In this document: piece by piece, positions 23,740 to 34,908 of the stretch
Position numbering within the stretch: position 1 is the stretch's first letter
Layout: each line of letters opens with the position of its first letter
Assembly (NCBI RefSeq): GCF_003709565.1
Contig: NZ_QNRC01000013.1
Coordinates: 62,001 to 126,000 of the forward strand
Direction: 5' to 3'
DNA: 64,000 nucleotides
From: Paracoccus sigandri
GTDB lineage: Bacteria > Pseudomonadota > Alphaproteobacteria > Rhodobacterales > Rhodobacteraceae
The notes under the pieces: generated by a model
The model's input: only the letters and a program-made list of their open reading frames with translations
Told to the model about the DNA's origin: nothing
The model's database searches: none
Position numbers and translations under genes: made by a program

Positions 23740-25167
23740 TCACAGCAGCGGCGAGGCCAGCGCCAGCAGGTTGTTGCGCAGCCGCCGAAGGAAGCTCCAT
23801 TCGCGGACCTCCTGCAATGTGATCTCGCGCGAGCGGGCGATATAGCTTTCCTGCCGCCGGTCCAGGTCGGCGACCAGGTCGCCGTCGAAGACGGCCATGT
23901 TGATCTCGTAGTTCAGCTCGAAGCTGCGGCGGTCCAGGTTGGAGCTGCCGATCATCGCCATATGCCCGTCCACGGTCATGATCTTGGAATGCGGCAGTCC
24001 CGGCTGGAACAGCATCAGCCGCACCCCGGCGCTGAGCAGCCCGTAATAGAACCCCTGGCTGGTCGAGCCGACGACCAGGGAATCGTTGCGCGCGGGCAGG
24101 ATCATCGTCACCTTCACCCCGCGCCGCGCCGCCGCCCGGATCGCCGCGTCCAGCGCGTTGTCGGGCACGTAATAGGGCGTGGTGATGGTCACGCTCTCGC
24201 GCGCGGCATGCAGCATTCCCGACAGGCAGTCCGACATCGTGCCGGCCCGTAGATCCGGCCCGGTCGCCACCACCTGCGCCACCATGCCGGGCGCGCCCGC
24301 GGCCCCGACCGGCACCAGCATGTCGCCCAGGTCGCGGCCGGTATAGCTCATCCAGTCGGCCAGGAAGACCGCCTGCAGCTGGCGCACCGCGGGCCCCTCG
24401 ACCGAGACGAGGATGTCGATCCAGGGCGCGAAGCGCGGCTTGATCGCGAAGGCCATGTCGGCGCAGTTGCGGCTGCCGGTGATCGCCAGCCGGTTGTCCA
24501 CGACCACCACCTTGCGGTGATTGCGCAGGTCCAGCCGCCGAAACAGGATGCTGATGAAGGGCAGCCCCCAGGGAAAGGCGGTCACGCATTCGGCGCCGGC
24601 CTCCTGCATCTGGCTCCACAGATGCGAACGGACCAGCGCCCGCGATCCCAGCGCATCCACGATCAACCGGCAGGCGACGCCGCGATGGGCGGCGCGCATG
24701 ATCGCATCGGCCACCTTCGTGCCGCTCTCGTCGGGCAGCCAGATGTAGAACAGCAGATGGACATGATCCTGCGCGGCATTGATGGCGTCGACCATCCGCT
24801 CGATGGCCGCGTCGCTTTCCTCCAGCAGGCGGATGCGGTTGCCGCCGACCGCGTTCATGCCGCCCACGGCGAAATTGGCGGCGATCACCTGGCTGGCATG
24901 GGCGGGCGGATCGGTCAAGACATGCGGGCTGGGCTGGCGCAGCCCGGTCAGCCGGTCGCGCGCATCGGCCATGCGCTGCACCTCGGCCTGGTTCATCCGA
25001 ACCTCTCCGAACAGCAGATAGGCGATCATGCCGGCCATCGGCACGGCCTCGATCACCATGATCCAGGCAAGCCGCACCGAGGGCTCCATGCGCGGGCGCA
25101 GCAGGACGCGGGCGATCAGCGCAAGCGTCGCGACGGTATGAAACAGAACGAAGCTGGATGGCCACAT
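23740..25167 (-). CDS. cls: Cardiolipin synthase, PLD family
   Basis: A 475-aa membrane enzyme that condenses phosphatidylglycerol molecules (or PG with PE) into cardiolipin. Two N-terminal spans (about 5-25 and 33-53) precede two HKD phospholipase-D motifs, His217/Lys219/Asp224 (NHRKVVVVDNRLAITGS) and His393/Lys395/Asp400 (PHSKIMTVDGHMAMIGSSN). Length and N-terminal spans fit ClsA, not the shorter ClsB. It runs convergently with the Lrp gene (18-base gap) and diverges from accD. Confidence 0.92.
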   Translation of the reverse strand: MWPSSFVLFHTVATLALIARVLLRPRMEPSVRLAWIMVIEAVPMAGMIAYLLFGEVRMNQAEVQRMADARDRLTGLRQPSPHVLTDPPAHASQVIAANFAVGGMNAVGGNRIRLLEESDAAIERMVDAINAAQDHVHLLFYIWLPDESGTKVADAIMRAAHRGVACRLIVDALGSRALVRSHLWSQMQEAGAECVTAFPWGLPFISILFRRLDLRNHRKVVVVDNRLAITGSRNCADMAFAIKPRFAPWIDILVSVEGPAVRQLQAVFLADWMSYTGRDLGDMLVPVGAAGAPGMVAQVVATGPDLRAGTMSDCLSGMLHAARESVTITTPYYVPDNALDAAIRAAARRGVKVTMILPARNDSLVVGSTSQGFYYGLLSAGVRLMLFQPGLPHSKIMTVDGHMAMIGSSNLDRRSFELNYEINMAVFDGDLVADLDRRQESYIARSREITLQEVREWSFLRRLRNNLLALASPLL

Positions 25168-25255
25168 CCGGGCATCATTCCCGCCCGCCGCGACAATTGC
25201 AATTCCCCCCCGCCCGGCCTATCTGGGGGGCTGACACAGCAGAGGCCGCCCGCGA

Positions 25256-26206
25256 ATGAACTGGATCACCAACTACGTCCGCCCGCGCATCAACTCGCTG
25301 TTCTCGCGCCGCGAGGTGCCCGAGAACCTGTGGACGAAATGCCCCGAATGCGGAACCATGCTGTTCCACCGCGAGCTTTCGGACAACCTGAATGTCTGCA
25401 CCAGCTGCGACCACCACCTGCCGATCAGCCCCCGCGCGCGCTTCGCCGCGCTGTTCGACGGCGGCGCCTTCGTCGAGGTGAAGGTGCCCGAGCCCCTGGC
25501 CGACCCGCTGCAGTTCCGCGACCAGAAGAAATATCCCGAGCGGATGAAGGCCGCGCAGAAATCCACCGCCGAGAAGGAGGCGATGCTGGTCGCCGAGGGC
25601 GAGATGGGCCGCACCCCCGTCGTGGCGGCGGCGCAGGACTTCAGCTTCATGGGCGGCTCCATGGGCATGTATGTCGGCAATGCCATCGTCGCGGCGGCCG
25701 AACGCGCCGTGGCGCTGAAGCGCCCGCTGGTGCTGTTTTCCGCCGCCGGCGGCGCGCGGATGCAGGAAGGCATCCTGTCGCTGATGCAGATGCCCCGGTC
25801 CACCGTCGCGGTCGAGATGCTGAAGGAAGCCGGCCTGCCCTATGTGGTCGTGCTGACCCACCCGACCACCGGCGGCGTCACCGCCTCCTATGCCATGCTG
25901 GGCGACATCCATATCGCCGAACCGAACGCGCTGATCTGCTTCGCCGGGCCGCGGGTGATCGAGCAGACCATCCGCGAGAAACTGCCCGAGGGCTTCCAGC
26001 GCGCCGAATACCTGCTGGAACACGGGATGCTGGACCGGGTGACGCACCGCACCAGGCTGCGCGACGAGCTGGTCTCGATCCTGCGGATGCTGACGCTGCA
26101 ACCCGCCCCGGTGGCGGGCGACCTGCCGGCCCCGCCCGCCGCCGAAGCGGCGCCCGAAGCCGAACCCGCGCCCGCCGAGGAACCCGCCCCGCAAAAGGCG
26201 GACTGA
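25256..26206 (+). CDS. accD: Acetyl-CoA carboxylase carboxyltransferase beta subunit
   Basis: A 316-aa subunit that transfers the carboxyl group from biotin to acetyl-CoA for fatty-acid synthesis, as an alpha2-beta2 complex with AccA. The N-terminal zinc ribbon has Cys29, Cys32, Cys48 and Cys51 (KCPECG...VCTSCDHH). The crotonase-fold core carries [12 protein letters not shown] and [18 protein letters not shown]. The last 35 residues are an Ala/Pro/Glu-rich tail, longer than in E. coli. accD-folC is a common alphaproteobacterial order. Confidence 0.95.
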   Translation: MNWITNYVRPRINSLFSRREVPENLWTKCPECGTMLFHRELSDNLNVCTSCDHHLPISPRARFAALFDGGAFVEVKVPEPLADPLQFRDQKKYPERMKAAQKSTAEKEAMLVAEGEMGRTPVVAAAQDFSFMGGSMGMYVGNAIVAAAERAVALKRPLVLFSAAGGARMQEGILSLMQMPRSTVAVEMLKEAGLPYVVVLTHPTTGGVTASYAMLGDIHIAEPNALICFAGPRVIEQTIREKLPEGFQRAEYLLEHGMLDRVTHRTRLRDELVSILRMLTLQPAPVAGDLPAPPAAEAAPEAEPAPAEEPAPQKAD

Positions 26207-26232
26207 CCCGCTTTCCACCCATCGGGGGGCGA

Positions 26233-26267
26233 AGCCCTGAAGACCCCGTCGAGGGGTCGTCAGGGCT
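26233..26267 (+). other. Nested hairpin between accD and folC
   Basis: AGCCCTGA (26233-26240) pairs with TCAGGGCT (26260-26267), and inside it GACCCC (26242-26247) pairs with GGGGTC (26253-26258), five-base loop. No T tract follows, so it is more likely an RNA processing, attenuation or repeat element than a terminator. Confidence 0.5.
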
Positions 26268-26306
26268 GGGGGACAGGCCCCCGGCCCCCACCGCCATGGT
26301 GCCCTC

Positions 26307-27602
26307 ATGACCGCCCCCACCCCTGTTCCCGCCAGCCATTCCGACGCCATCCTCGACCGGCTGATGGCGCTGCATCCCAAGATCATCGACCTGTCGCTGG
26401 ACCGGATGTTTCGGCTGCTGGCGGCGCTTGGCCATCCCGAGCGCGACCTACCGCCGGTGATCCATGTCGCCGGCACCAACGGCAAGGGCAGCACGCAGGC
26501 GATGATCCGCGCCGGGCTGGAGGCCGGGGGCGCGCGCGTCCACGCCTATACCTCGCCGCATCTGGCGCGCTTCCACGAACGCATCCGGCTGGCCGGCCAG
26601 CTGATCGCCGAGCCGCATCTGGCCGCGCTGCTTCAGGAATGCGAGGCCGCGAATGCCGGCCAGCCGATCACCTTCTTCGAGATCACCACGGCCGCCGCCC
26701 TGCTGGCCTTCGCCCGCACGCCGGCGGATTACACGCTGCTCGAGGTGGGCCTCGGCGGCCGGCTGGACGCCACCAATGTCGTGGACCGGCCGCGCCTGAC
26801 CGTCATCACCCCGGTCAGCATCGACCATACCCAGTATCTGGGCGAGACCCTGCCCCGGATCGCGGGTGAAAAGGCCGGGATCATCAAGCCGCGCATCCCC
26901 TGCGTGGTCGGCCCGCAGCAGGACGAGGCGCTGCGGGTGATCGAGGCCCGCGCCTCGGGGCTGACCGCGCCGCTTCTCGTGCATGGCCAGCACTGGATGG
27001 CCGCGCCCGACCGCCAGGGCATGGTCTACCAGGACGATCACGGGCTGTGGGACCTGCCGCTGCCGAACCTGGTCGGCCCGCACCAGGTCCAGAATGCCGG
27101 AACCGCGCTGGCCGCCCTGCGCCAGCTGGGCGCGACCGAGGCGCAGGCGCTGGCCGCCGTCACCCGCGCCGAATGGCCCGCCAGGATGCAGCGCCTGACC
27201 CGCGGCCCGCTGGTCGCCGCCGCCGGTGCGCAGGCGGAACTGTGGCTGGATGGCGGCCACAACCCGGCGGGCGGCGAGGCGCTGGCCGGAACACTGGCCG
27301 GCCTGCCCGACCGGCCGACGCATCTGGTCTGCGGGATGCTGAACACCAAGGATGTCGCCGGCTACATGCGGCCCCTGGCCCCCCATGCCGCCAGCCTGAC
27401 CGCGATCGACATCCCCGGCGAGCCGAACACCCTGCCCGCCAGCGACACCGCCGCCTTCGCCGCGGCCGAGGGCATGACCGCGACCACCGCCGCCAGCGCC
27501 CGGGAAGCCGTCACCCGCATCGCCCAGGCCGAACCCCGCGCCCGCATCCTGATCTGCGGCTCGCTCTACCTTGCCGGCCGCGTGCTGCGCGACAACGGCT
27601 GA
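26307..27602 (+). CDS. folC: Bifunctional dihydrofolate/folylpolyglutamate synthase
   Basis: A 431-aa Mur-ligase-fold enzyme that joins glutamate to dihydropteroate and extends folate polyglutamate tails. The P loop is VAGTNGKGSTQAMI (about residues 53-66). LLEVGLGGRLDATNVVDRP and TPVSIDHTQYLG are the second nucleotide-site motifs, and WLDGGHNPAGG marks the C-terminal domain. ATG 26307 follows a 100-base gap with a nested hairpin after accD. A strong bidirectional hairpin terminator lies 56 bases past the stop. Confidence 0.94.
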   Translation: MTAPTPVPASHSDAILDRLMALHPKIIDLSLDRMFRLLAALGHPERDLPPVIHVAGTNGKGSTQAMIRAGLEAGGARVHAYTSPHLARFHERIRLAGQLIAEPHLAALLQECEAANAGQPITFFEITTAAALLAFARTPADYTLLEVGLGGRLDATNVVDRPRLTVITPVSIDHTQYLGETLPRIAGEKAGIIKPRIPCVVGPQQDEALRVIEARASGLTAPLLVHGQHWMAAPDRQGMVYQDDHGLWDLPLPNLVGPHQVQNAGTALAALRQLGATEAQALAAVTRAEWPARMQRLTRGPLVAAAGAQAELWLDGGHNPAGGEALAGTLAGLPDRPTHLVCGMLNTKDVAGYMRPLAPHAASLTAIDIPGEPNTLPASDTAAFAAAEGMTATTAASAREAVTRIAQAEPRARILICGSLYLAGRVLRDNG

Positions 27603-27615
27603 CCCCCGCCGCCCC

Positions 27616-27643
27616 TTCATCTTGGCAAAAATATCCCGGGGGG
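27616..27643 (+). repeat. Dispersed intergenic repeat, copy 1
   Basis: TTCATCTTGGC-A4-TATCC-CGGGGGG pattern after folC. Related copies lie at 48466-48513 and, inverted, at 59032-59082. Each has an AAATAyC core next to a run of G. Confidence 0.55.
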
Positions 27644-27657
27644 TGAGGAGCGCCCGG

Positions 27658-27680
27658 AAAAAGGTCCGCTGGACCTTTTT
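27658..27680. terminator. Bidirectional intrinsic terminator after folC
   Basis: A5-GGTCC (27658-27667), loop GCT, GGACC-T5 (27671-27680): a perfect ten-base-pair stem with T tracts on both strands. It can end folC transcription rightward and zapE transcription leftward. Confidence 0.9.
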
Positions 27681-27752
27681 CAGCGACGAACGGGGCGGAG
27701 CCCCCAAAGCGGGACGGGGGGCAGCGCCCCCCTTCTTCCCGCCTGAGCCCGC

Positions 27753-28856
27753 TCAGCCTCCCTGCCGACCCCAGCCGGCATCCTGCATCTCGCGCAGCCG
27801 GCTGGCGGTGCGCTCGAATTCGAAACTGCCCTCGCCCTCGTTATACAGCTGCTCGGGCTCGTCGGCGGCGCTGGCGACCAGCCGCACCCTGGCCTCGTAA
27901 AGCGCGTCGATCAGGGTGACGAAACGCTTGGCCTCGTTATAGTTCGAGATCCCCAGCCGCGGCACCGCGTCGATCAGCAGCATGTCGACCCGGCTCGCCA
28001 GCTCCAGGTAGTCCGCCGGGCCAAGCGGCTGGCCGCACAGTTCCCAGAACCCGGCCCGCGCCACCCGCCCGGCCATCGCCGCCAGCGAGAAGCTGCGCCC
28101 CTTCATGGCGATCTCGGCCGGCGCGGGGGCGGCGCCGCCGGTCGCCTCGTCCCAGATCGCGTCCAGCGCCTGATGCGCGACGGCGTCGGCGGGCACGAAC
28201 CAGACCTGGCCGCCCTGCGCGCGGCCCTGCCGGTGGTCGGTCTGGCTGTCCAGGCAGACCACCGCCATCCGCTGCCGGATCAGATCGATGAAGGGCAGGA
28301 AAAGCTGGCGGTTCAGGCCGTTCTTGTACAGTTCCTCGGGCGCGCGGTTCGAGGTCGTGACCACCGTCACCCCCCGGTCGAACAGCACCTGGAACAGCCG
28401 CCCGACGATCATCGCATCGGCGATGTCGGTGATCTGCATCTCGTCGAAACACAGCAGCCGGACCTGCGCGGCCACCTCCAGCGCGACCGGGCGGACGGTA
28501 TCCTGCTCGCCGCGCCTGCGCGCCGCCTCCAGCCCGGCCTGGATCTCCTGCATGAATTCATGGAAATGCACCCGGCGCGCCGGCACCGGCGCGGCCTCGG
28601 CCATCAGGTCCATCAGCATCGACTTGCCGCGCCCGACGCCGCCCCACAGATAGAGGCCCTTCGCCCCCTCGACCGGCGCCGCCTGGCCGCGCCCAAGCAG
28701 CCCGCGCCAGCCGGAACGCGGGCGCGCCGGCGCGGGCAGGACCGCCAGATCGCCGATCACGCGGTCCAGCTGCGGCAGCACGGCCTGCTGCGCGGCATCC
28801 GCGCGGATCCGCCCCTCTGCGACGCGCTGCCGATAGAGTTCTGACACCTTGCCCAT
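27753..28856 (-). CDS. zapE: Cell division protein ZapE (AFG1-like ATPase)
   Basis: A 367-aa P-loop ATPase. Walker A is GGVGRGKS (72-79) and Walker B LLCFDEMQI (134-142); the ARF-type sensor VVTTSNRAPEELYKNG follows, and SNYNEAKRFVTLIDALYEAR lies near the C terminus. ZapE binds FtsZ and regulates the Z ring in E. coli; mitochondrial homologues are AFG1/LACE1. I chose ATG 28856 with AGGTGG upstream. It is convergent with folC and diverges from the nucleosidase gene. Confidence 0.93.
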   Translation of the reverse strand: MGKVSELYRQRVAEGRIRADAAQQAVLPQLDRVIGDLAVLPAPARPRSGWRGLLGRGQAAPVEGAKGLYLWGGVGRGKSMLMDLMAEAAPVPARRVHFHEFMQEIQAGLEAARRRGEQDTVRPVALEVAAQVRLLCFDEMQITDIADAMIVGRLFQVLFDRGVTVVTTSNRAPEELYKNGLNRQLFLPFIDLIRQRMAVVCLDSQTDHRQGRAQGGQVWFVPADAVAHQALDAIWDEATGGAAPAPAEIAMKGRSFSLAAMAGRVARAGFWELCGQPLGPADYLELASRVDMLLIDAVPRLGISNYNEAKRFVTLIDALYEARVRLVASAADEPEQLYNEGEGSFEFERTASRLREMQDAGWGRQGG

Positions 28857-28920
28857 GAAACGCCACCTGCCACAGGCCGAAAGCCGACCGCAAGGGGGAT
28901 TGTCTGGACCGCCCGGCCAT

Positions 28921-28950
28921 GCAAGATCTTCCCGGGCAAGATCTTCCCGG
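28921..28950 (+). repeat. Perfect tandem 15-bp repeat upstream of mtnN
   Basis: GCAAGATCTTCCCGG occurs twice without a gap (28921-28935 and 28936-28950). Each unit has AAGATCTT, and the unit junctions create CCCGGG. It is in the zapE-mtnN divergent spacer. Confidence 0.8.
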
Positions 28951-28982
28951 GCCAGTCGCGGCCCGTCCCAGCAGGAAATCCC

Positions 28983-29615
28983 ATGCCCTCTGCCCGTCCC
29001 GACCTGATCGCCCGCGTCCCGGTCCTGTTCGTCATGGCGGCCGAGGCCGAATACGGCCCGCATCTGCGCGCCCGCATCAACCCGCTGATGACCGGCGTCG
29101 GCCCGGTCGAGGCGGCGGTGCAGCTGACCGCGGCGCTGGCCGGCATGACTGACCGGCCGCGACTGATCGTGTCGCTGGGATCGGCGGGCTCGGCGCGGCT
29201 GGAACAGGCCGAGGTCTACCAGGCCAGCGCGGTCGCCTATCGCGACATGGACGCCTCGGCGCTCGGCTTCGAGAAGGGCCGGACGCCGTTCCTGAACCTG
29301 CCCGCGCGGATCGAGATGGGCCATGCCATTCCCGGCGTGGCGCGGGCCAGCCTGTCCACCGGCGCCAATATCGTCAGCGGCAACGCCTATTGGTCGATCG
29401 ACGAGGACATGGTCGACATGGAAACATTTTCCCACCTGCGCGTGGCCCAGCATTTCGGCATTCCGCTGATCGGGCTGCGCGGGATCTCGGACGGGGTCGA
29501 GGAATTGCAGCGCATCTCAGACTGGACGCAATATCTGCACGTGATCGACGAAAGGCTGGCCGGGGCGCTGGACCGGCTGGAAACGGCGCTGACCGATGGC
29601 GCCCTGACCCTCTGA
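28983..29615 (+). CDS. mtnN: 5'-methylthioadenosine/S-adenosylhomocysteine nucleosidase
   Basis: A 210-aa phosphorylase-fold nucleosidase that splits adenine from MTA and SAH, byproducts of polyamine synthesis and methylation. The N-terminal AAEAEYGPHL fills the place of the family's MEEE segment. LIVSLGSAGSA, the ribose-binding VDMETF and the catalytic-Asp GISDG follow. AGGA lies upstream of the start. The gene is somewhat shorter than E. coli mtnN (232 aa). It diverges from zapE and precedes the ABC exporter by 81 bases. Confidence 0.85.
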   Translation: MPSARPDLIARVPVLFVMAAEAEYGPHLRARINPLMTGVGPVEAAVQLTAALAGMTDRPRLIVSLGSAGSARLEQAEVYQASAVAYRDMDASALGFEKGRTPFLNLPARIEMGHAIPGVARASLSTGANIVSGNAYWSIDEDMVDMETFSHLRVAQHFGIPLIGLRGISDGVEELQRISDWTQYLHVIDERLAGALDRLETALTDGALTL

Positions 29616-29696
29616 TAGCGTCGGACAGCCGGCCGCGCGCTTGTCCTTGCGGGTCCCCGCGCCTAAACCGGGGACGCAAGCAATCGGGGCAGACAG

Positions 29697-31502
<1,806 letters not shown>

Positions 31503-31511
31503 CGGGGCGCC

Positions 31512-32075
31512 TCAGCCGCGCGGGGCGGCATAGACGGCGGCCCAGAAGCGGGTCTTGCCATCCGCCCCGATCGCCTGGCCGATGCCATAGTCGCGGACCT
31601 GCGGGATCAGCATGTTGGCGCGATGCCCCTGCGAGCCGTTCCACTCGGCCAGCACCCGCTCGATCCCGTAGGGGCCGGCGGCGATGTTCTCGGCCGTGAC
31701 CGAGGGCTGGTAGCCAAGCGCCTTCACCCGGTCCGAGGGCCCCTTCGTGCCGCTGCCGTGATGGGCCATGCGGCCGCGTTCGGCCATGTCGCAGGCGTGG
31801 CGCGCGGCGGCCCGTGCCAGGGCCGGGTTGGGCTGGACCGGCGGCAGCCCGGCGCCGCGCCGCACGGCATTGGTGGCCTGCGCCCCGGCGGCGTTCTGGG
31901 CCGCGCTGGTCGCGGTGCAGGTCGGCTTGCCCGCCGCCGTCGCCTGGATGTCGTTGTCGCTGAACCGCGTCCCCGGCTTGACCATCTCCCCCTGGGTTTC
32001 CGGCTGGGCGCAGGCGGTGACAAGCACCGCGCAGCCTAGCGCGGCAAGGGTCTTGAGCGGGGTCGGCAAAGGCAT
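31512..32075 (-). CDS. CAP/SCP-domain lipoprotein
   Basis: A 187-aa protein with a lipoprotein signal (lipobox VTAC, Cys22) and a CAP domain at about residues 60-185: HACDMAERGRMAHHGSG, VTAENIAAGP and EWNGSQGHRANML, which match the conserved His/Glu/His cleft of bacterial CAP proteins. Their function in Gram-negatives is mostly unknown; some bind lipids or the cell wall. ATG 32075 has AGGAG upstream. It diverges from the BON-LysM gene across 190 bases. Confidence 0.88.
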   Translation of the reverse strand: MPLPTPLKTLAALGCAVLVTACAQPETQGEMVKPGTRFSDNDIQATAAGKPTCTATSAAQNAAGAQATNAVRRGAGLPPVQPNPALARAAARHACDMAERGRMAHHGSGTKGPSDRVKALGYQPSVTAENIAAGPYGIERVLAEWNGSQGHRANMLIPQVRDYGIGQAIGADGKTRFWAAVYAAPRG

Positions 32076-32265
32076 GGCTGCTCCTGAGAGGGTGACGGTC
32101 TGGTGTTGGGGGGAAGCTAGAAGCCCTTCCCGGACGATACAATCACAGGTTGCTGAAACTCTTAGTGATCGGCGGGGTTTCGCGGACCATCTTGCCGCTT
32201 GCGGAACGGAACCCGCTTCCCTTAGCCTGCATTTCAACAGCATTGGCCAGCCGAAAGGACATCAC

Positions 32266-32751
32266 ATGGCAATCTGGGATTTCGTTAAAGATGCAGGCAA
32301 ATCAGTATTCGGCAAGGCGGAAGCCGCCCAGCCCGCGGCCCCGGCGGCCACCCCCGCTGATGCGCCCAAGCCCGCCGCGCAGGACGACACCCAGCGCAAG
32401 GTCGATGCGCTGAAGGCCGAATTGCGGGCGCTGGGACTGGGCGGCAAGGACGTGCATCTCACGCTGCGTGGCGATACCGTGAAGATCGAATCCCGCGGCG
32501 CCGACCGCGAGACGATGGAGAAGCTGGTCCTTGCGGTCGGCAATATCGAGGGCATCGCCAAGGTCGAGGCCGAGCTGCCCGAGGAGCCGGTCTTCCATAC
32601 CGTCCAGAAGGGCGAGACGCTGTCGGCCATCGCCAAGAAGCATCTGGGCGACGCGAACAAGTACAACGCGATCTTCGAGGCGAATCGGCCGATGCTGACC
32701 CATCCCGACAAGATCTATCCCGGCCAGGTGCTGCGCATCCCCGCCGGCTGA
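32266..32751 (+). CDS. BON-LysM domain protein (Kbp/YgaU type)
   Basis: A 161-aa protein with an N-terminal MAIWDFVKDAGKSVFG, an Ala/Pro linker (about 20-40), a BON-like domain (about 45-105) and a C-terminal LysM (FHTVQKGETLSAIAKKHLGD...PGQVLRIPAG). This is the layout of Kbp/YgaU, a potassium-binding protein of E. coli. It lacks a signal peptide, as Kbp does. AAAGGA lies upstream. Function is taken from the family and not tested here. Confidence 0.9.
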   Translation: MAIWDFVKDAGKSVFGKAEAAQPAAPAATPADAPKPAAQDDTQRKVDALKAELRALGLGGKDVHLTLRGDTVKIESRGADRETMEKLVLAVGNIEGIAKVEAELPEEPVFHTVQKGETLSAIAKKHLGDANKYNAIFEANRPMLTHPDKIYPGQVLRIPAG

Positions 32752-32900
32752 ACCGGCGCGTAAGTGACGCTGCGGGCGCGACGATCTGACGCCGCGTTTC
32801 GATCCGGGGCAAGTGCTTGGCTCTTGCCCCGTTTCCGACCTTTGTCCCATTGTGTCGAAACAGGGAGCGGGGCCGGCCAAGGCTCTGAAGGGAGAAGATC

Positions 32901-34784
32901 ATGGCTCGATTCAACAACAGCGAAGACCTCAAGCGCGTCGAGGCCGAAATGGCCTACGAAGCGCGCGACCTGCCGAAGACGATCTACGGCTTTCTGTCTC
33001 GCACGGCGGAACGGTTTCCCGACCGCCCGGCCCTGACCTTCCAGCTGCTGTCCGGCCCGCGCGACCACGCCACCACGCTGAGCTGGCGCGAGCTGCGCGA
33101 GCGCGTGACCGAGACCGCGAACCTGCTGCGCAGCCTCGGCATCGGGCCGAAGGACACGGTGGCCTACATGCTGCCCAACAGCGTCGAGACGCCGGTGGTG
33201 CTGCTGGCCGGGGCGACGGCGGGCGTGGTCAGCCCGATCAACCCGCTGCTGGATCCCCAGCAGATCGCCGGCATCCTGCGCGAGACGAAGGCCAAGGTGC
33301 TGGTGACGCTGAAGGCCTTCCCCAAGACCGACGTCGCGCAGAAGGCCGCGCAGGCCGTCGCCATGTGCCCCGACATCACCCATGTGCTGGAGATCGACCT
33401 GAACCGCCACCTGCGCGGGCTGAAGCACTACATCGTGCCGCTGGTCCGGCCCAAGGTGACGATCGCCCATCAGGCCAAGGTGCTGGATTTCGAGGCCGCC
33501 TCCAGCGCGATGAACCACGACCGGCTGGATTTCGAGGATGTCCAGGAAGACCGCATCGCCGCCTATTTCCACACCGGCGGCACCACCGGCACGCCCAAGG
33601 TGGCGCAGCACAAGTATTCCGGCATGATCTATAACGGCTGGCTTGGGGGAACGCTGCTGTTTGACGAGACCGACGTGCTGATGTGCCCCTTGCCGATGTT
33701 CCACGTCTTCGCCGCCTATCCGATCCTGATGTCCTGCATCGCCTCGGGCGCGCGGGTGGTCATGCCGACGCCTGCCGGCTATCGCGGCGAGGGCGTGTTC
33801 GACAATTTCTGGAAGCTGATCGAACGCTGGCAATGCACCTTCCTGATCACCGTGCCGACGGCGATCTCGGCGCTGATGCAGCGGCCGGTGAACGGCGACG
33901 TCTCGACCCTGCGCACGGCGATCTCGGGCTCGGCGCCGCTGCCGATCGAGCTTTACAACCGCTTCAAGCAGGCCACCGGGGTCGAGATCGCCGAGGGCTA
34001 CGGCCTGACCGAGGCGACCTGCCTGGTCAGCTGCAACCCGCCCGACGGGATGAAGAAGGTCGGCTCGGTCGGCCTGCCGCTGCCCTATACCCATGTCCGC
34101 ATCCTGCGCCATGACGAGGCGGGCAATGTCCATGAATGCGCCACCGACGAGGTCGGAGAGATCTGCGTGGCCAATCCCGGCGTCTTTCCCGGCAGTACCT
34201 ATACCGAGGCCGACAAGAACCACCGCCTGTTCGCCGAGGACCGCTATCTGCGCACCGGCGACCTGGGCCGGATCGACCCGGACGGCTATCTGTGGATCAC
34301 CGGCCGCGCCAAGGACCTGATCATCCGCGGCGGCCACAATATCGACCCGGCCGAGATCGAGGACGGGATGCTGTCCCATCCCGCCGTCGCCTTCGCCGGC
34401 GCCATCGGCCAGCCCGACAGTTTCGCGGGCGAGCTGCCCTGCGTCTATGTGGAGCTTGTCGCCGGCGCCGAGGTCTCGGTCGAGGACCTGGCCGAACATG
34501 CCCGCAGCCATATCCACGAACGCGCGGCGATCCCGAAACATATCGAGATCCTTGCGGAACTGCCCAAGACCGCGGTCGGCAAGATCTTCAAGCCCGACCT
34601 GCGCCGGCTGGCGATCAGGCGCGTCTATGACGAGGCGCTGGAGGGCACCGGCGCCCGCGTCGCCGAGGTCTACGAGGACAAGAAACGCGGCCTCGTCGCC
34701 CGCCTCTCGCGCCAGGGCGAGGTCGACGAGGCCGCAGTCCAGCAGCGCCTGGGCGAGTTCACGCGACCGTGGGAGTGGTCGTGA
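32901..34784 (+). CDS. Long-chain acyl-CoA synthetase-like AMP ligase
   Basis: A 627-aa ANL-superfamily enzyme. The P-loop motif is YFHTGGTTGTPKVAQHK, the adenylate motif EGYGLTEATC, the hinge LRTGDLGRIDPDGYLWITG, and the catalytic lysine sits in KTAVGKIFKPDL. The C terminus is about 50 residues longer than usual. Substrates are probably medium- or long-chain fatty acids, given the length and closeness to FadD-like proteins; aryl acids cannot be excluded. GGGAGAAG lies upstream. It stands alone, without beta-oxidation genes beside it. Confidence 0.88.
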   Translation: MARFNNSEDLKRVEAEMAYEARDLPKTIYGFLSRTAERFPDRPALTFQLLSGPRDHATTLSWRELRERVTETANLLRSLGIGPKDTVAYMLPNSVETPVVLLAGATAGVVSPINPLLDPQQIAGILRETKAKVLVTLKAFPKTDVAQKAAQAVAMCPDITHVLEIDLNRHLRGLKHYIVPLVRPKVTIAHQAKVLDFEAASSAMNHDRLDFEDVQEDRIAAYFHTGGTTGTPKVAQHKYSGMIYNGWLGGTLLFDETDVLMCPLPMFHVFAAYPILMSCIASGARVVMPTPAGYRGEGVFDNFWKLIERWQCTFLITVPTAISALMQRPVNGDVSTLRTAISGSAPLPIELYNRFKQATGVEIAEGYGLTEATCLVSCNPPDGMKKVGSVGLPLPYTHVRILRHDEAGNVHECATDEVGEICVANPGVFPGSTYTEADKNHRLFAEDRYLRTGDLGRIDPDGYLWITGRAKDLIIRGGHNIDPAEIEDGMLSHPAVAFAGAIGQPDSFAGELPCVYVELVAGAEVSVEDLAEHARSHIHERAAIPKHIEILAELPKTAVGKIFKPDLRRLAIRRVYDEALEGTGARVAEVYEDKKRGLVARLSRQGEVDEAAVQQRLGEFTRPWEWS

Positions 34785-34908
34785 TTGCGGCATTTCCACC
34801 GCTTCGGTGATACCCCAGCGTGCTAATTGCCTTGCGACCGGCACGGGCAGCGATTACGAGTTCTTAAGCTTTCAAGTGTACTAGATTGCCCATATTATCC
34901 GAGGCACC

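Noticed and set aside
34870..34898. Promoter TTTCAA/TATTAT before the first GT61-like gene
   Set aside because: The implied transcript would start at about 34905 and exclude the GAGG ribosome site, so the fit is poor.
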